Shown: one piece after another, positions 54,401 through 62,496 of the stretch | Numbering within the stretch: the stretch's first letter is position 1 | Layout: each line of letters opens with the position of its first letter | Assembly (NCBI RefSeq): GCF_027483985.1 | Contig: NZ_JAIXTJ010000025.1 | Location: 30,241 to 94,240, forward strand | DNA: 64,000 nt | From: Flavobacterium sp. | Lineage (GTDB): Bacteria; Bacteroidota; Bacteroidia; Flavobacteriales; Flavobacteriaceae | Direction of reading: 5' to 3' | Notes under the pieces: generated by a model | Seen by the model: only the letters and a program-made list of their open reading frames with translations | Database searches by the model: none | What the model was told of the DNA's origin: nothing | Translations under genes and position numbers: made by a program

Positions 54401-55499
54401 TCAAACTCTATATTTCCCAATCACATTGACTCAAGGATTTAATGATGTTTCTGTATCTATTGTACCTCTTGGAACTCCTGTTCCTGGATTCAATTATAAC
54501 AATAAAATTGTGTACAAAAATTTAGGAATTGTTGCAACTGACGGGACTTTGACTTTTAATAAAGATGCCAATGTTTCCATAACCAATATCTCTCAATTAG
54601 GAACTATTGCAAATGCCAATGGCTTTAGTTATAATTTTACAAATTTAGCGCCTTATGAAACTAGGTATATTTATGTAACGATGAGCGTTCCAACAATTCC
54701 TACAGTAAACCTTGGAGATTTGCTTACTAATTCAACTAGTATTTTGGCTACAGCAAATGATATAAACTTAAGTAATAACAATTATTCTAATACTCAAATA
54801 GTTGTAGGTGCTTACGACCCGAATGATAAAATGGAGGCACACGGTGAAGAGATTCCGTTTAATCAATTTGCTCAAAATGATTACTTGTATTATACCATTC
54901 GTTTTCAAAATGAGGGAACGGCTAACGCAATTAACATTAGAATTGAAGATTTCTTAGACGCGCAATTAGAGGAATCAAGTATTAGAATGGTTGATGCAAG
55001 TCACAATTATATTATGGAGCGAATTGGAAATCACATTAGTTGGAAATTTGACTTCATTCACTTGCCAAGTTATTTAGAAAATATTGATTTGAGTAAAGGA
55101 TATGTCACCTTCAAAATTAGATTAAAACCAGGATTTGCAGTTGGAGATCTTGTGCCTAATACGGCTTCTATTTATTTTGATACCAATCCGGCAATTGTTA
55201 CTAATACGTTTACAACTGAATTTACTGCGGCTTTAGCAAATGCAAATTTTGGACTAGAAAACTTTGTACTTTATCCAAATCCAACAAATTCTTTTGTTCA
55301 AGTGAATTTACAAAACACTTCTGAAATACTTGAAAACATAATTATTTATGATGTTTTAGGAAAAACAGTAAGCAAACTTTCTACAAATAATTCTAACGAA
55401 ATGAAAGTTGATGTTTCTAGCTTATCGAAAGGTATTTATCTAGTTGAAATCACAACTCAATCGGATTTAAAAATCACTAAGAAATTGGTAATCAACTAA
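51438..55499 (+). CDS. large T9SS surface protein with CUB, FN3 and choice-of-anchor L domains
   Basis: A 1353-residue secreted protein. Signal peptide (about 1-22); CUB-like domain 1 (about 26-130, SQFFYDNGGQTGNY); two fibronectin III-like modules; CUB-like domain 2 (about 323-440, GQFIDNGGLTANYAN); two more fibronectin III modules; a choice-of-anchor L-like domain (about 638-890, with LASDEYGTFQCDFADAFAFL); an SdrD-like module (about 896); the YDPNDK domain (about 1126-1270); and a type A T9SS sorting domain (VLYPNPTNSFVQV near 1275 to the end). The role is probably adhesion or capture of material at the surface; no catalytic motif is visible. It is the middle of three tandem paralogues. 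Confidence 0.9.
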   Translation: MKKQLLLTLFCMFFVGTFLSTAQTSGCSQFFYDNGGQTGNYTDSAYETTTFCPNTTNETMLISFNSISLDNFDSLYVYEGTAQNGTLLAAINSNSPSQITFSTNTPGSCVTFVFESDSAGNSAGWEAVIDCVNNTPQCLAPISLNVVTLNATSAVLFWTDINPSTGPWEIVLTANGTSTGTTFIVSSNPFDLVGLTPGIIYNASVRTTCGNVFSDWSAPFSFSTVQNAPCNEPTNLTASSLTSTSAQLNWNDPSGTQWEINVSACGTPANSNVFVTSNSYLATNLTASTCYNVFIRSICANAFSPWSQAYTFTTPANPNPAPVCGGQFIDNGGLTANYANLSDNTYTICPTNPGDQVVVTFSSFNTEANWDGLYVFNGNTISSPQISSGNPAGSVPGGLAGAFWGTTIPGPFVSSAANGCLTFRFRSDSSVNKEGWVASVACSPQATCLQPSIMPVNNISGTSANINWQENGTATQWEVIVVPAAASAPTQTSVGVVTSTNPFQATGLNYSTSYKAYVRAICSANDKSYWSYATTFTTLQTNCFTPSSVLVNSTTATTANLSWNQSGTVSQWEVLVLPSGSPAPTAASIGVLTASNSFQATGLNTGTTYTFYVRAVCSTTENSNWSTVLTFTPTQTVPAIAVSTSQYTVDQLVNNVLINNPCLTVSNITSSTGTNFGSVNGIGSFTNTNPLFPISSGIVLSSGSAMSAPGPNTTILSQGSSTWTGDTQLEGIISSAIGVPMVSKNATKLEFDFTSLNSFMSFNFLLASDEYGTFQCDFADAFAFLLTDLDTGITTNLAVIPGTTTPVSVVTIRNSLHNNSCASANPLFFDSFYGTNQTGSATNYNGQTVKMTASANIIPNRNYHIKLVIADRSDTAYDSSVFIEAGTFASGPPQCSDKIELVAFIDENGNGIKETTEVNFTYGSFTSLQNNAGNVTNISSPAGTYTVYDANPSNVYDFGYAIDTEYAPYYTLGPINYNDINIPLNSGTQTLYFPITLTQGFNDVSVSIVPLGTPVPGFNYNNKIVYKNLGIVATDGTLTFNKDANVSITNISQLGTIANANGFSYNFTNLAPYETRYIYVTMSVPTIPTVNLGDLLTNSTSILATANDINLSNNNYSNTQIVVGAYDPNDKMEAHGEEIPFNQFAQNDYLYYTIRFQNEGTANAINIRIEDFLDAQLEESSIRMVDASHNYIMERIGNHISWKFDFIHLPSYLENIDLSKGYVTFKIRLKPGFAVGDLVPNTASIYFDTNPAIVTNTFTTEFTAALANANFGLENFVLYPNPTNSFVQVNLQNTSEILENIIIYDVLGKTVSKLSTNNSNEMKVDVSSLSKGIYLVEITTQSDLKITKKLVIN

Positions 55500-55517
55500 A
55501 AATAAATTCAAAAATTT

Positions 55518-55553
55518 AAAAATCCCGAAAAATTAACTTTCTCGGGATTTTTT
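55518..55553 (+). terminator. terminator after the second surface-protein gene
   Basis: AAATCCCGA (55520-55528) pairs with TCGGGATTT (55542-55550) around a 13-base loop, followed by a T run. It starts about 20 bases after the stop. Confidence 0.88.
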
Positions 55554-55570
55554 ATTTGCAATAAAAAAGC

Positions 55571-55578
55571 TACATTTG
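55571..55578 (+). promoter_or_regulatory. -7 promoter element of the third surface-protein gene
   Basis: TACATTTG is an exact TAnnTTTG match. The in-frame TTG at 55576 that would extend the protein lies inside it, so translation is taken from the ATG at 55600. The nearest TTTG upstream (55555-55558) is only 12 bases away, which is short. Confidence 0.5.
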
Positions 55579-55599
55579 ATTAACTCTAATTTTCAGGTT

Positions 55600-58149
55600 A
55601 TGAAGAAACTTCTACTCTTTTTATTATTAACTACATTTTCATTGGTAAAAGCACAAATTAACACGCAGGTGAGTAATTACACTGTTTGTGATACAAATTC
55701 TGATGGAATTGCTCAATTTGATTTAAATACTAAACTACCTGAGATTTTAGGAAATGAAAATCCAAGTATTCACAATATTACTTTCCATACGTCAAATGCA
55801 GATGCTCAATTTGGCTTTAATCCAATTAACACTTCTGTGCCATACACTAATAATCAAACTTTTTCACAACTCCTTTGGATACGCGTGGTGAATACTCAAA
55901 CTTCGCAGTTGTGGACTGGAGAATTTAATCTCGTAGTTAATTTACCTCGAAATGCAGGAATTGATGGCTCGATTACTGTTTGTGAAACATCAACAACAGT
56001 AATTAATTTGTTTGCATTAATTACTGGTGAGCAATCAGGCGGAACTTGGACAAGAACTTCAGGAACTGGTGGAACATTTGACGCTTTATCTGGAACTTAC
56101 GCACCAGCATTTGGAGCAACAACAAGTACCTTTACTTACACTTTATTGGGAATTCCACCTTGTATCGGTGATACTAGTATAGCCTTAGTGAACTTATCCG
56201 CACAACCAAACGCTGGATTAGATGGCGCAATAACAGTTTGTAATACTTCAACAACACCAATAGATTTATATTCTTTAATCACAGGTGAGCAACTTGGCGG
56301 AACTTGGATAAGAACTACAGGAGTTGGTGGAACTTTTAGTTCAGTAACAGGAACCTTTACTCCTTCTCTAAACACAACAACAAGTACATTTAATTATGTA
56401 ATAAACGGAACTGCACCATGTATCAATGATTCAAGTGTTGCCACTGTAATAGTAAACTCTTGCGCGCCAAACTCATGTTTACCACCAAGTAATTTGTCTT
56501 TTACCAATATTTTTGATACTGGTGCTGTTTTAGGTTGGAATGAAGTAGGTACAGCAACAAGTTGGGAAGTTTATATTGTACCTCCTAGTACGCCAGCTCC
56601 AACTGCAGCTACATCAGGAATTGTTGCGGCAAGTCAGCTTTACTTTGTAACAGGATTGACACCAAGCACGTGTTATGTGTACTATGTGAGAAGTATTTGT
56701 GGTCCAAATGCATTTAGTGCTTGGTCTGTAGCAGCATCATTTTGTACTACTTCTTGCACTAATAATGGCCAATGCGCTGATAATCTAACTTTAGTGGCTT
56801 TTGTTGACTCTAACAATGATGGTATTAAAGATTTAAATGAAAACGTTTTTACCAATGGTAGTTTTGTTTATGACCTCAATAATTCTGGAACTCCTTCTTA
56901 TGGAAATGCAAATAATGGTAGTTTTTTATTATTTGATACTAATCCGGCAAACACTTATAATTTAAGTTTTGCAGTAAATGCCAATTTTGCAACCTATTAC
57001 AATTCATCAACAACTTATTCTAATATAACAATTCCTGCCGGAAGCGGAAGTACAACATATTATTTTCCAGTCGTACAGATTCAACCATTCAACGACCTTA
57101 AAGTATCGATTATTCCTGTCGGACAGCCTAGACCCGGATTTTCTTATGCTAATATAATACGCTATAAAAACAATGGCGCTCAGACTATAAATGGATCATT
57201 AACTTATGAAAAAGATGCTTTAGTTACAATAACATCCATCTCGCAAACAGGCACTTTGTCAAATTCAAATGGGTTTACTTACAATTTTACAAATCTTTTA
57301 CCAAATGAAGAACAATCGATAGTGGTTACCTTGCAGGTTCCAACAATTCCCACTGCTAATTTGGGCGATATAATAACAAATTCTGTTGGTATTATTCCAT
57401 TAACAGGCGATGTTAACCCTTATGATAATCAAATGAGTTTAACTCAAATAGTTGTTGGTTCGTATGATCCAAATGATAAAACAGAAGCGCATGGTGAAAA
57501 AATTGATATTGACGATTTTGCTTCAAATGATTATTTAACGTATACTATTCAATTTGAAAATACAGGAACTGCAAATGCCGAATTTGTGAGAGTTGAAGAT
57601 TTTCTTAACGCCTCTTTAAATCCAAATTCAATTGAAATGTTAGGCGCAAGTCACGATTATAATATGAGAAGAATTGGAAATCAATTGATATGGAATTTTT
57701 ATAACATAAATCTACCTCCAACTTCTATCAATCCAACAGGAGGTCATGGGTTTATTCAATTTAGAATCAAACCCACTACAGGTTACGCAGTTGGAGATAT
57801 AATTCCAAATAAAGCATTTATTTATTTTGATTATAACCCGCCTATTATTACTAACGAATTTCAAACTGAATTTGTACAATCCTTAAAAACTACTGAATTT
57901 GATGGTTCTAGTTTTATTTTATATCCTAATCCAACAAGTTCTTTAGTCAAGATTACTAATTTAAAATCTTCGGAAACTATTAATTCTATCGAAATTCATA
58001 ATTTACTTGGAAAAAAGATTAAAGAAATTCACAATGCTTCAGAGAATGATATAATTATTGATGTTTCCGATTTATCAAAAGGGATTTATCTTGTTGAAAT
58101 TAAAACACAATCAAATTTAAAAATCACCAAGAAATTAATCATCCAATAA
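55600..58149 (+). CDS. T9SS surface protein with duplicated N-terminal module
   Basis: An 849-residue secreted protein, the third tandem paralogue. The signal peptide (MKKLLLFLLLTTFSLVKAQ) is followed by an N-terminal domain (about 20-112, SNYTVCDTNSDGIAQFDLNT) seen in other Flavobacteriia surface proteins. Two tandem modules of about 86 residues then share a core, GSITVCETST...ITGEQSGGTW and GAITVCNTST...ITGEQLGGTW (about 115 and 203). A fibronectin III module (about 290-385), an SdrD-like module (about 394), the YDPNDK domain (about 622-765) and a type A T9SS sorting domain (ILYPNPTSSLVKI near 772) follow. The C-terminal half is shared with the two upstream genes; the N-terminal part is not. 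Adhesive function is a guess. Confidence 0.9.
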   Translation: MKKLLLFLLLTTFSLVKAQINTQVSNYTVCDTNSDGIAQFDLNTKLPEILGNENPSIHNITFHTSNADAQFGFNPINTSVPYTNNQTFSQLLWIRVVNTQTSQLWTGEFNLVVNLPRNAGIDGSITVCETSTTVINLFALITGEQSGGTWTRTSGTGGTFDALSGTYAPAFGATTSTFTYTLLGIPPCIGDTSIALVNLSAQPNAGLDGAITVCNTSTTPIDLYSLITGEQLGGTWIRTTGVGGTFSSVTGTFTPSLNTTTSTFNYVINGTAPCINDSSVATVIVNSCAPNSCLPPSNLSFTNIFDTGAVLGWNEVGTATSWEVYIVPPSTPAPTAATSGIVAASQLYFVTGLTPSTCYVYYVRSICGPNAFSAWSVAASFCTTSCTNNGQCADNLTLVAFVDSNNDGIKDLNENVFTNGSFVYDLNNSGTPSYGNANNGSFLLFDTNPANTYNLSFAVNANFATYYNSSTTYSNITIPAGSGSTTYYFPVVQIQPFNDLKVSIIPVGQPRPGFSYANIIRYKNNGAQTINGSLTYEKDALVTITSISQTGTLSNSNGFTYNFTNLLPNEEQSIVVTLQVPTIPTANLGDIITNSVGIIPLTGDVNPYDNQMSLTQIVVGSYDPNDKTEAHGEKIDIDDFASNDYLTYTIQFENTGTANAEFVRVEDFLNASLNPNSIEMLGASHDYNMRRIGNQLIWNFYNINLPPTSINPTGGHGFIQFRIKPTTGYAVGDIIPNKAFIYFDYNPPIITNEFQTEFVQSLKTTEFDGSSFILYPNPTSSLVKITNLKSSETINSIEIHNLLGKKIKEIHNASENDIIIDVSDLSKGIYLVEIKTQSNLKITKKLIIQ

Positions 58150-58153
58150 TCAT

Positions 58154-58187
58154 AAAAAAACCGATTCGTAATTGAATCGGTTTTTTT
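58154..58187. terminator. bidirectional terminator between the third surface protein and tspO
   Basis: The arms AAAAAAACCGATTC and GAATCGGTTTTTTT form a 14-bp stem with a GTAATT loop. It serves both convergent genes, with T runs on either strand as part of the stem. Confidence 0.9.
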
Positions 58188-58190
58188 ATA

Positions 58191-58664
58191 CTAATTTAAA
58201 TACCAAATACTAATAGTCAAAACTGTTGCAAAACTGACCCAAGCTATATAAGGAATCAGAAGAAATCCCGCTATTTTATCAATTTTCTTAAACTGATTAT
58301 AAGTTTCATAAATCATTAGCAGTAACAAAACTACTTCGATTGAAGCTAAAAGTAAATTGTGTAATTTGAAAAAAATCAACGACCAAAGTGCATTTAACGC
58401 AAGTTGAATAATAAAAAACAAGAAAGCCTTTTTGACAATTACTTCGTTACCTTCTAATTTGTTCCAAACCAAACCTCCAGCAATTCCCATCATAATGTAC
58501 AGAGAAGTCCAAACAGGCGCGAAAATCCAATTAGGCGGATTGAAAATAGGCTTGACCAATGTTGGATACCAAGTAGTTATACTTTCTCTAGTAACCATTC
58601 CTGATAAATAACCTATTACTAGACAAGTCATTACCACTACTACAATTCTAAGTATTTTTTGCAT
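58191..58664 (-). CDS. tspO: TspO/MBR-family tryptophan-rich membrane protein
   Basis: A 157-residue five-helix membrane protein of the TspO/MBR (peripheral benzodiazepine receptor) family, which binds tetrapyrroles and sterol-like ligands. The aromatic WYPTLVKPIFNPPNWIFAPVW segment (about 27-47, in two parts: WYPTLVKPIFNPP and NWIFAPVW) is the family signature, and the last helix ends in PYIAWVSFATVLTISIWYLN. I place the start at the ATG at 58664 because the -7 box at 58682-58689 gives a transcript that begins after the longer in-frame start at 58697. Biological role in this organism is unknown. Confidence 0.92.
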   Translation of the reverse strand: MQKILRIVVVVMTCLVIGYLSGMVTRESITTWYPTLVKPIFNPPNWIFAPVWTSLYIMMGIAGGLVWNKLEGNEVIVKKAFLFFIIQLALNALWSLIFFKLHNLLLASIEVVLLLLMIYETYNQFKKIDKIAGFLLIPYIAWVSFATVLTISIWYLN

Positions 58665-58681
58665 CTTGTTTAAAATTTTCA

Positions 58682-58689
58682 CAAATATA
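58682..58689 (-). promoter_or_regulatory. -7 promoter element of tspO
   Basis: CAAATATA on the plus strand is TATATTTG on the minus strand, an exact TAnnTTTG match, 17 bases before the chosen ATG. No clear -33 box. It is divergent from the diphosphomevalonate decarboxylase promoter 33 bases away. Confidence 0.5.
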
Positions 58690-58722
58690 GTGAACAAAAT
58701 GATTTAGTTTTTGTAAAATAAG

Positions 58723-58730
58723 TATCTTTG
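58723..58730 (+). promoter_or_regulatory. -7 promoter element of the mevalonate decarboxylase gene
   Basis: TATCTTTG matches TAnnTTTG and is the same octamer found ahead of HMG-CoA reductase (10097-10104). It is 18 bases before the ATG. Confidence 0.5.
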
Positions 58731-58748
58731 TACTAAAATTAAGAATAT

Positions 58749-59852
58749 ATGCTGTCCGAAAAGGATTTTATCTCAGTAGAAAGTAACATTATTGTTGAAG
58801 ATGGTTTTTTTGAATGGAGTGCTCCAAGTAATATTGCGTTAGTAAAATATTGGGGTAAAAAAGAACATCAGATTCCAGCCAATCCATCTATAAGTTTTAC
58901 GTTAAATAACTGTAAAACAATTACAAAATTAGCTTTCGAGAAAAAACACACGTCGACTGCGCGCAGTAGGACAGACAATAATTTCTCATTTGATTTATTG
59001 TTTGAAGGAAAACCTAAAGAAGATTTTAAACCCAAAATTCAGAAGTTTTTCGAACGAATTGAAGTCTATTGTCCTTATTTAAAACAGTATCATTTTACGA
59101 TAGATACCCAAAATACTTTTCCTCATAGTTCAGGAATCGCTTCTTCAGCATCTGGAATGGCAGCCTTGGCTATGAATATTATGAGTTTAGAAAAAGCACT
59201 AAACCCAAAAATGACTGAAGATTTTTTTAATCAAAAGGCCTCGTTTCTAGCAAGATTGGGTTCAGGAAGCGCTTGCAGAAGTATAAAAGGCACAATTGTA
59301 GTATGGGGAAACCATAAAGAACTAGAGAAAAGTAGCGATTTATATGGTGTACCATTTTCGTCAAAGGTACACGCCAATTTTGAGAATTATCAAGACACTA
59401 TTTTGCTAGTTGACAAAGGTGAAAAGCAAGTTTCGAGTACTGTTGGACACGATTTAATGCACAATCATCCTTATGCAGAACAACGATTTTCGCAAGCGCA
59501 TTACAATTTATCGGCAATAAAATCCGTTTTAGAGAATGGAAATTTAGAGGAATTTATAAAAATTGTTGAAAGTGAAGCTTTAACACTTCATTCAATGATG
59601 ATGACCTCAATGCCTTATTTTATTTTAATGAAACCAAACACGTTGGAGATCATTAATAAAATTTGGAAATTTAGAAATGAAACCAAAATTCCGGTATGTT
59701 TTACTTTAGATGCAGGTGCGAATGTGCATGTTTTGTATCCCGAAAACGTTAGAGTTGAAACATTGCAATTTATTAAAGACGAATTAGTTGGCTATTGTCA
59801 AAATGGTCAGTATATTTGTGATGAAATTGGTTTTGGAGCACAAAAGTTATAA
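58749..59852 (+). CDS. mvaD: diphosphomevalonate decarboxylase
   Basis: A 367-residue GHMP-fold enzyme that makes isopentenyl diphosphate from mevalonate 5-diphosphate with ATP and loss of CO2. The opening SAPSNIALVKYWGKKEHQIP (about 24-43) and NPSISFTLNNCKT are near-diagnostic. The ATP loop is HSSGIASSASGMAALAMN (about 126-143), ARLGSGSACRSIKG (about 166-179) contacts the substrate and the catalytic aspartate lies in FTLDAGANVHVLYP (about 319-332). It opens the second mevalonate cluster. Length is slightly above the usual 330 because of an N-terminal extension. Confidence 0.95.
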   Translation: MLSEKDFISVESNIIVEDGFFEWSAPSNIALVKYWGKKEHQIPANPSISFTLNNCKTITKLAFEKKHTSTARSRTDNNFSFDLLFEGKPKEDFKPKIQKFFERIEVYCPYLKQYHFTIDTQNTFPHSSGIASSASGMAALAMNIMSLEKALNPKMTEDFFNQKASFLARLGSGSACRSIKGTIVVWGNHKELEKSSDLYGVPFSSKVHANFENYQDTILLVDKGEKQVSSTVGHDLMHNHPYAEQRFSQAHYNLSAIKSVLENGNLEEFIKIVESEALTLHSMMMTSMPYFILMKPNTLEIINKIWKFRNETKIPVCFTLDAGANVHVLYPENVRVETLQFIKDELVGYCQNGQYICDEIGFGAQKL

Positions 59853-59970
59853 TTTAACAATACCTCAAATCAGAATATGAAATCGTCATTGAAAACAAGT
59901 TTGCGTAAGCAAACACCAATAAGTAAAAGGCGATAATATATATGACCGCTAAAAAACAACTTTTATACAT

Positions 59971-60909
59971 ATGAAAGGACCATTATTTTATTCAAAAATA
60001 TTACTCTTCGGAGAATACGGAATTATAAAAGATTCTAAAGGTTTATCTATTCCTTATAATTTTTATAATGGTGCCTTGAAGGTCGATGAAAATCCATCTG
60101 AAGAAGCCATCAAGTCAAATCAAAGTTTAGCTCGATTTGTAATTTATTTAGAACAATTGCAAAATGATCAACCTGACTTGGTTACATTTAATATTGATTT
60201 AATCAAAGAGGATGTTGCGCGTGGTATGTATTTTGATTCAAGTATTCCACAAGGATATGGAGTTGGTAGTAGTGGTGCATTAGTGGCTGCAATTTATGAT
60301 AAGTATGCTACCAATAAAATCACGGTTTTAGAAAATTTAACACGTGAAAAATTATTGCAACTAAAAACCATTTTCTCCCAAATGGAATCGTTCTTTCACG
60401 GTAAAAGCTCAGGTCTTGATCCGTTAAATAGTTATCTAAGCATTCCGATTTTAATTAATTCTAAAGATAATATTGAAGCTACAGGAATTCCTTCACAAAG
60501 TTCAGAAGGCAAAGGTGCTGTTTTCTTGTTAGACTCTGGTATTGTTGGAGAAACTGCTCCAATGGTAAACATTTTTATGGAAAATCTTAAAGATCAAGGT
60601 TTTCGAACTATGTTAAAAAACCAGTTTATTAAATATACTGATTTGTGTGTTGAAAATTTTCTTGGTGGTGATAAGAAATCATTATTTTCAAACACTAAAA
60701 AATTATCTACAGTCGTTTTAAATAATTTCAAGCCAATGATTCCTGAACAATTTCACGGCATTTGGCAACAAGGAATCGATTCTAATGATTATTACCTGAA
60801 ACTATGCGGTTCTGGTGGTGGTGGCTATATTTTAGGCTTTACCGAAGATTTAGAAAAAGCGAAAAAATCTTTAAAAGATTATAAGTTAGAAGTTGTTTAT
60901 CAGTTTTAA
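59971..60909 (+). CDS. mevalonate kinase-like GHMP kinase
   Basis: A 312-residue GHMP kinase. FYSKILLFGEYGIIKDSKGL (about 6-25) is the N-terminal motif, IPQGYGVGSSGALVAAIYDK (about 91-110) the ATP loop, FHGKSSGLDPLNSYL (about 146-160) contains the catalytic aspartate region and LCGSGGGGYILGF (about 283-295) is motif 3. It sits between diphosphomevalonate decarboxylase and a prenyltransferase, so mevalonate kinase is the most likely activity; the GYDIA-type kinase at 11495 would then take the next step. The 118-base gap before it holds a GTTTGC/GCAAAC hairpin and a 19-codon reading frame, neither with known meaning. Confidence 0.88.
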   Translation: MKGPLFYSKILLFGEYGIIKDSKGLSIPYNFYNGALKVDENPSEEAIKSNQSLARFVIYLEQLQNDQPDLVTFNIDLIKEDVARGMYFDSSIPQGYGVGSSGALVAAIYDKYATNKITVLENLTREKLLQLKTIFSQMESFFHGKSSGLDPLNSYLSIPILINSKDNIEATGIPSQSSEGKGAVFLLDSGIVGETAPMVNIFMENLKDQGFRTMLKNQFIKYTDLCVENFLGGDKKSLFSNTKKLSTVVLNNFKPMIPEQFHGIWQQGIDSNDYYLKLCGSGGGGYILGFTEDLEKAKKSLKDYKLEVVYQF

Positions 60910-60919
60910 CTTATAAAAT

Positions 60920-61837
60920 ATGCTAAATAGAAAAACCAAACTGACCATACTAAAGGTTTTAAGTATGTTTTCTGTAGTTCGTGGTTACAACATTCCTATT
61001 ATAGCATTAGCACAATATTTATCAGCAATTTTCATTATGGCTCCAGAAAAAAGAGCTTTAATGGTTTTGTTGGATTTCAATCTTTTCATAATCGTTCTTG
61101 CCTCCACTTTAACGATAGCTTCTGGATACATCATTAATAATTTTTACGACAGTAAAAAAGATTTAATCAATAGACCAAACAAGTCAAAAATAGATCGATT
61201 GGTAAGTCAGAGAACAAAATTACAGGTTTATTTTACAGTGAACTTTGTCGTAGTACTTCTTGCACTTTTAGTTTCTTTTCGAGCAGTGTTATTCTTTTCT
61301 GCGTACATATTTCTGATTTGGTTCTATTCACACAAATTAAAAAAATATCCAATTATTGGTAATTTAACGGCTGCATTTTTGGCGGTTTTACCCTTCTTTG
61401 CCATTCTTTTGTATTATAAAAATCTTTATCCGCAGATATTTGCACACGCTTCTTTTTTATGTCTTTTAATTTTAATTCGCGAAATGATAAAAGATTTAGA
61501 AAATATCAAAGGAGATATTGCTAATAATTACCGAACCATTCCAGTGAAATTTGGAGAAGAATTTACTAAAAAAGTAATTACTGCATTAACAATACTTACT
61601 GTTTTTCCTGTCTATCTATTAGTTGAAACCTACGACGTTGGCTATATGGACATTTATTTTTACGTAAGCTTAATTATTTTGATCTTTTTCATTGTACTAT
61701 TATGGAAATCAGAAAGCAAAATACAATACCTACAATTACATAATATCTTGAAGTTCTTAATTGTTGCAGGTGTATTTTGTATCGTATTAATAAATCCGCA
61801 AGTACTAATAAACGGAAAAGCTTTATTGAAAATATAG
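60920..61837 (+). CDS. UbiA-family prenyltransferase (geranylgeranylglyceryl-phosphate synthase-like)
   Basis: A 305-residue integral membrane prenyltransferase with about nine helices. The first aspartate-rich motif is NNFYDSKKDLINRPNKSKID (about 74-93, NxxxD/DxxxD type) and the second REMIKDLENIKGDIANN (about 191-207). These bind the prenyl diphosphate through magnesium. Flavobacteriia homologues are usually named geranylgeranylglycerol-phosphate geranylgeranyltransferase, but a quinone or other lipid acceptor cannot be excluded. It is 10 bases downstream of the GHMP kinase gene, so isoprenoid supply and use are in one operon. Confidence 0.85.
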   Translation: MLNRKTKLTILKVLSMFSVVRGYNIPIIALAQYLSAIFIMAPEKRALMVLLDFNLFIIVLASTLTIASGYIINNFYDSKKDLINRPNKSKIDRLVSQRTKLQVYFTVNFVVVLLALLVSFRAVLFFSAYIFLIWFYSHKLKKYPIIGNLTAAFLAVLPFFAILLYYKNLYPQIFAHASFLCLLILIREMIKDLENIKGDIANNYRTIPVKFGEEFTKKVITALTILTVFPVYLLVETYDVGYMDIYFYVSLIILIFFIVLLWKSESKIQYLQLHNILKFLIVAGVFCIVLINPQVLINGKALLKI

Positions 61838-61877
61838 AAATCGATACTTCACCTTACTTTCTAAATTTTATGTGAAC

Positions 61878-61895
61878 TTTATAGAAATCTATAAA
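61878..61895. terminator. weak AT-rich hairpin between convergent genes
   Basis: TTTATAG (61878-61884) pairs with CTATAAA (61889-61895) around AAAT. The stem is AT-rich and the downstream T run on the plus strand is only three bases, so termination would be weak. Confidence 0.3.
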
Positions 61896-61924
61896 ATTTC
61901 AGAATAAGAATAGGGTTTCAAAAA

Positions 61925-62443
61925 TTATTCTTCCTTCTTGTACCAACTCGAATACATCACATAATTATTAGAAATTCGTTCGATTTCTCCTGCAAAATCG
62001 GATGTATTGATATCTTTCACTTTTTTTGCTGGCACACCTGCATAAATTGTTCCTGATTCTACGATAGTATTTTGGGTAACTACAGAACCTGCGGCAACAA
62101 TCGCATTACTTTCAACGACACAATTATCCATCACTATGGCACCCATTCCAATAAGAACGTTGTCATTTAACGTACAACCGTGAACAATGGCATTATGACC
62201 TATTGACACGTTATTTCCAATAGTTGTTGGATGCTTTTGATACGTAGCGTGAATAACAGCTCCATCTTGAATATTTACCTTATTGCCAATTTTAATATAA
62301 TGCACGTCACCACGAATAACCGCATTATACCACACACTACATTGTGAGCCAAACTCCACATCACCTACTATCGTAGCATTTTCTGCAACAAAACAATCTT
62401 GAGGGATTTTTGGAGACTTTCCATTTACTGATTTTATTATCAT
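61925..62443 (-). CDS. gamma-carbonic anhydrase-like left-handed beta-helix protein
   Basis: A 172-residue protein made of hexapeptide repeats forming a left-handed beta-helix (for example IVGDVEFGSQCSVWYNAVIR and AIVAAGSVVTQNTIVESGTI). The three zinc-ligand histidines of the gamma-class fold are visible: DGAVIHAT (about 66), IGHNAIVHG (about 88 and 93). RGD in AVIRGDVH near 45 is a family motif. Members may hydrate CO2 or act as acyltransferases such as PaaY; the sequence alone does not decide. It is a cytoplasmic single gene downstream of the PorP/SprF terminator. Confidence 0.88.
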   Translation of the reverse strand: MIIKSVNGKSPKIPQDCFVAENATIVGDVEFGSQCSVWYNAVIRGDVHYIKIGNKVNIQDGAVIHATYQKHPTTIGNNVSIGHNAIVHGCTLNDNVLIGMGAIVMDNCVVESNAIVAAGSVVTQNTIVESGTIYAGVPAKKVKDINTSDFAGEIERISNNYVMYSSWYKKEE

Positions 62444-62452
62444 AAGTATATT

Positions 62453-62483
62453 AAAAAAGAATCCTGATAATTACATCAGGATT
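62453..62483 (-). terminator. terminator after the PorP/SprF gene
   Basis: AATCCTGAT (62460-62468) pairs with ATCAGGATT (62475-62483) around a 6-base loop. On the minus strand a T-rich run follows (62453-62459). It lies 13 bases after the PorP/SprF stop. Confidence 0.85.
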
Positions 62484-62496
62484 GCTTGTTATAGTA

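Noticed and set aside
56840..56849. AAAACGTTTT palindrome identical to the core of the LacI-type operators
   Set aside because: It lies inside the coding sequence of the third surface protein, far from any promoter, and codes for ordinary residues (ENVF); taken as chance.
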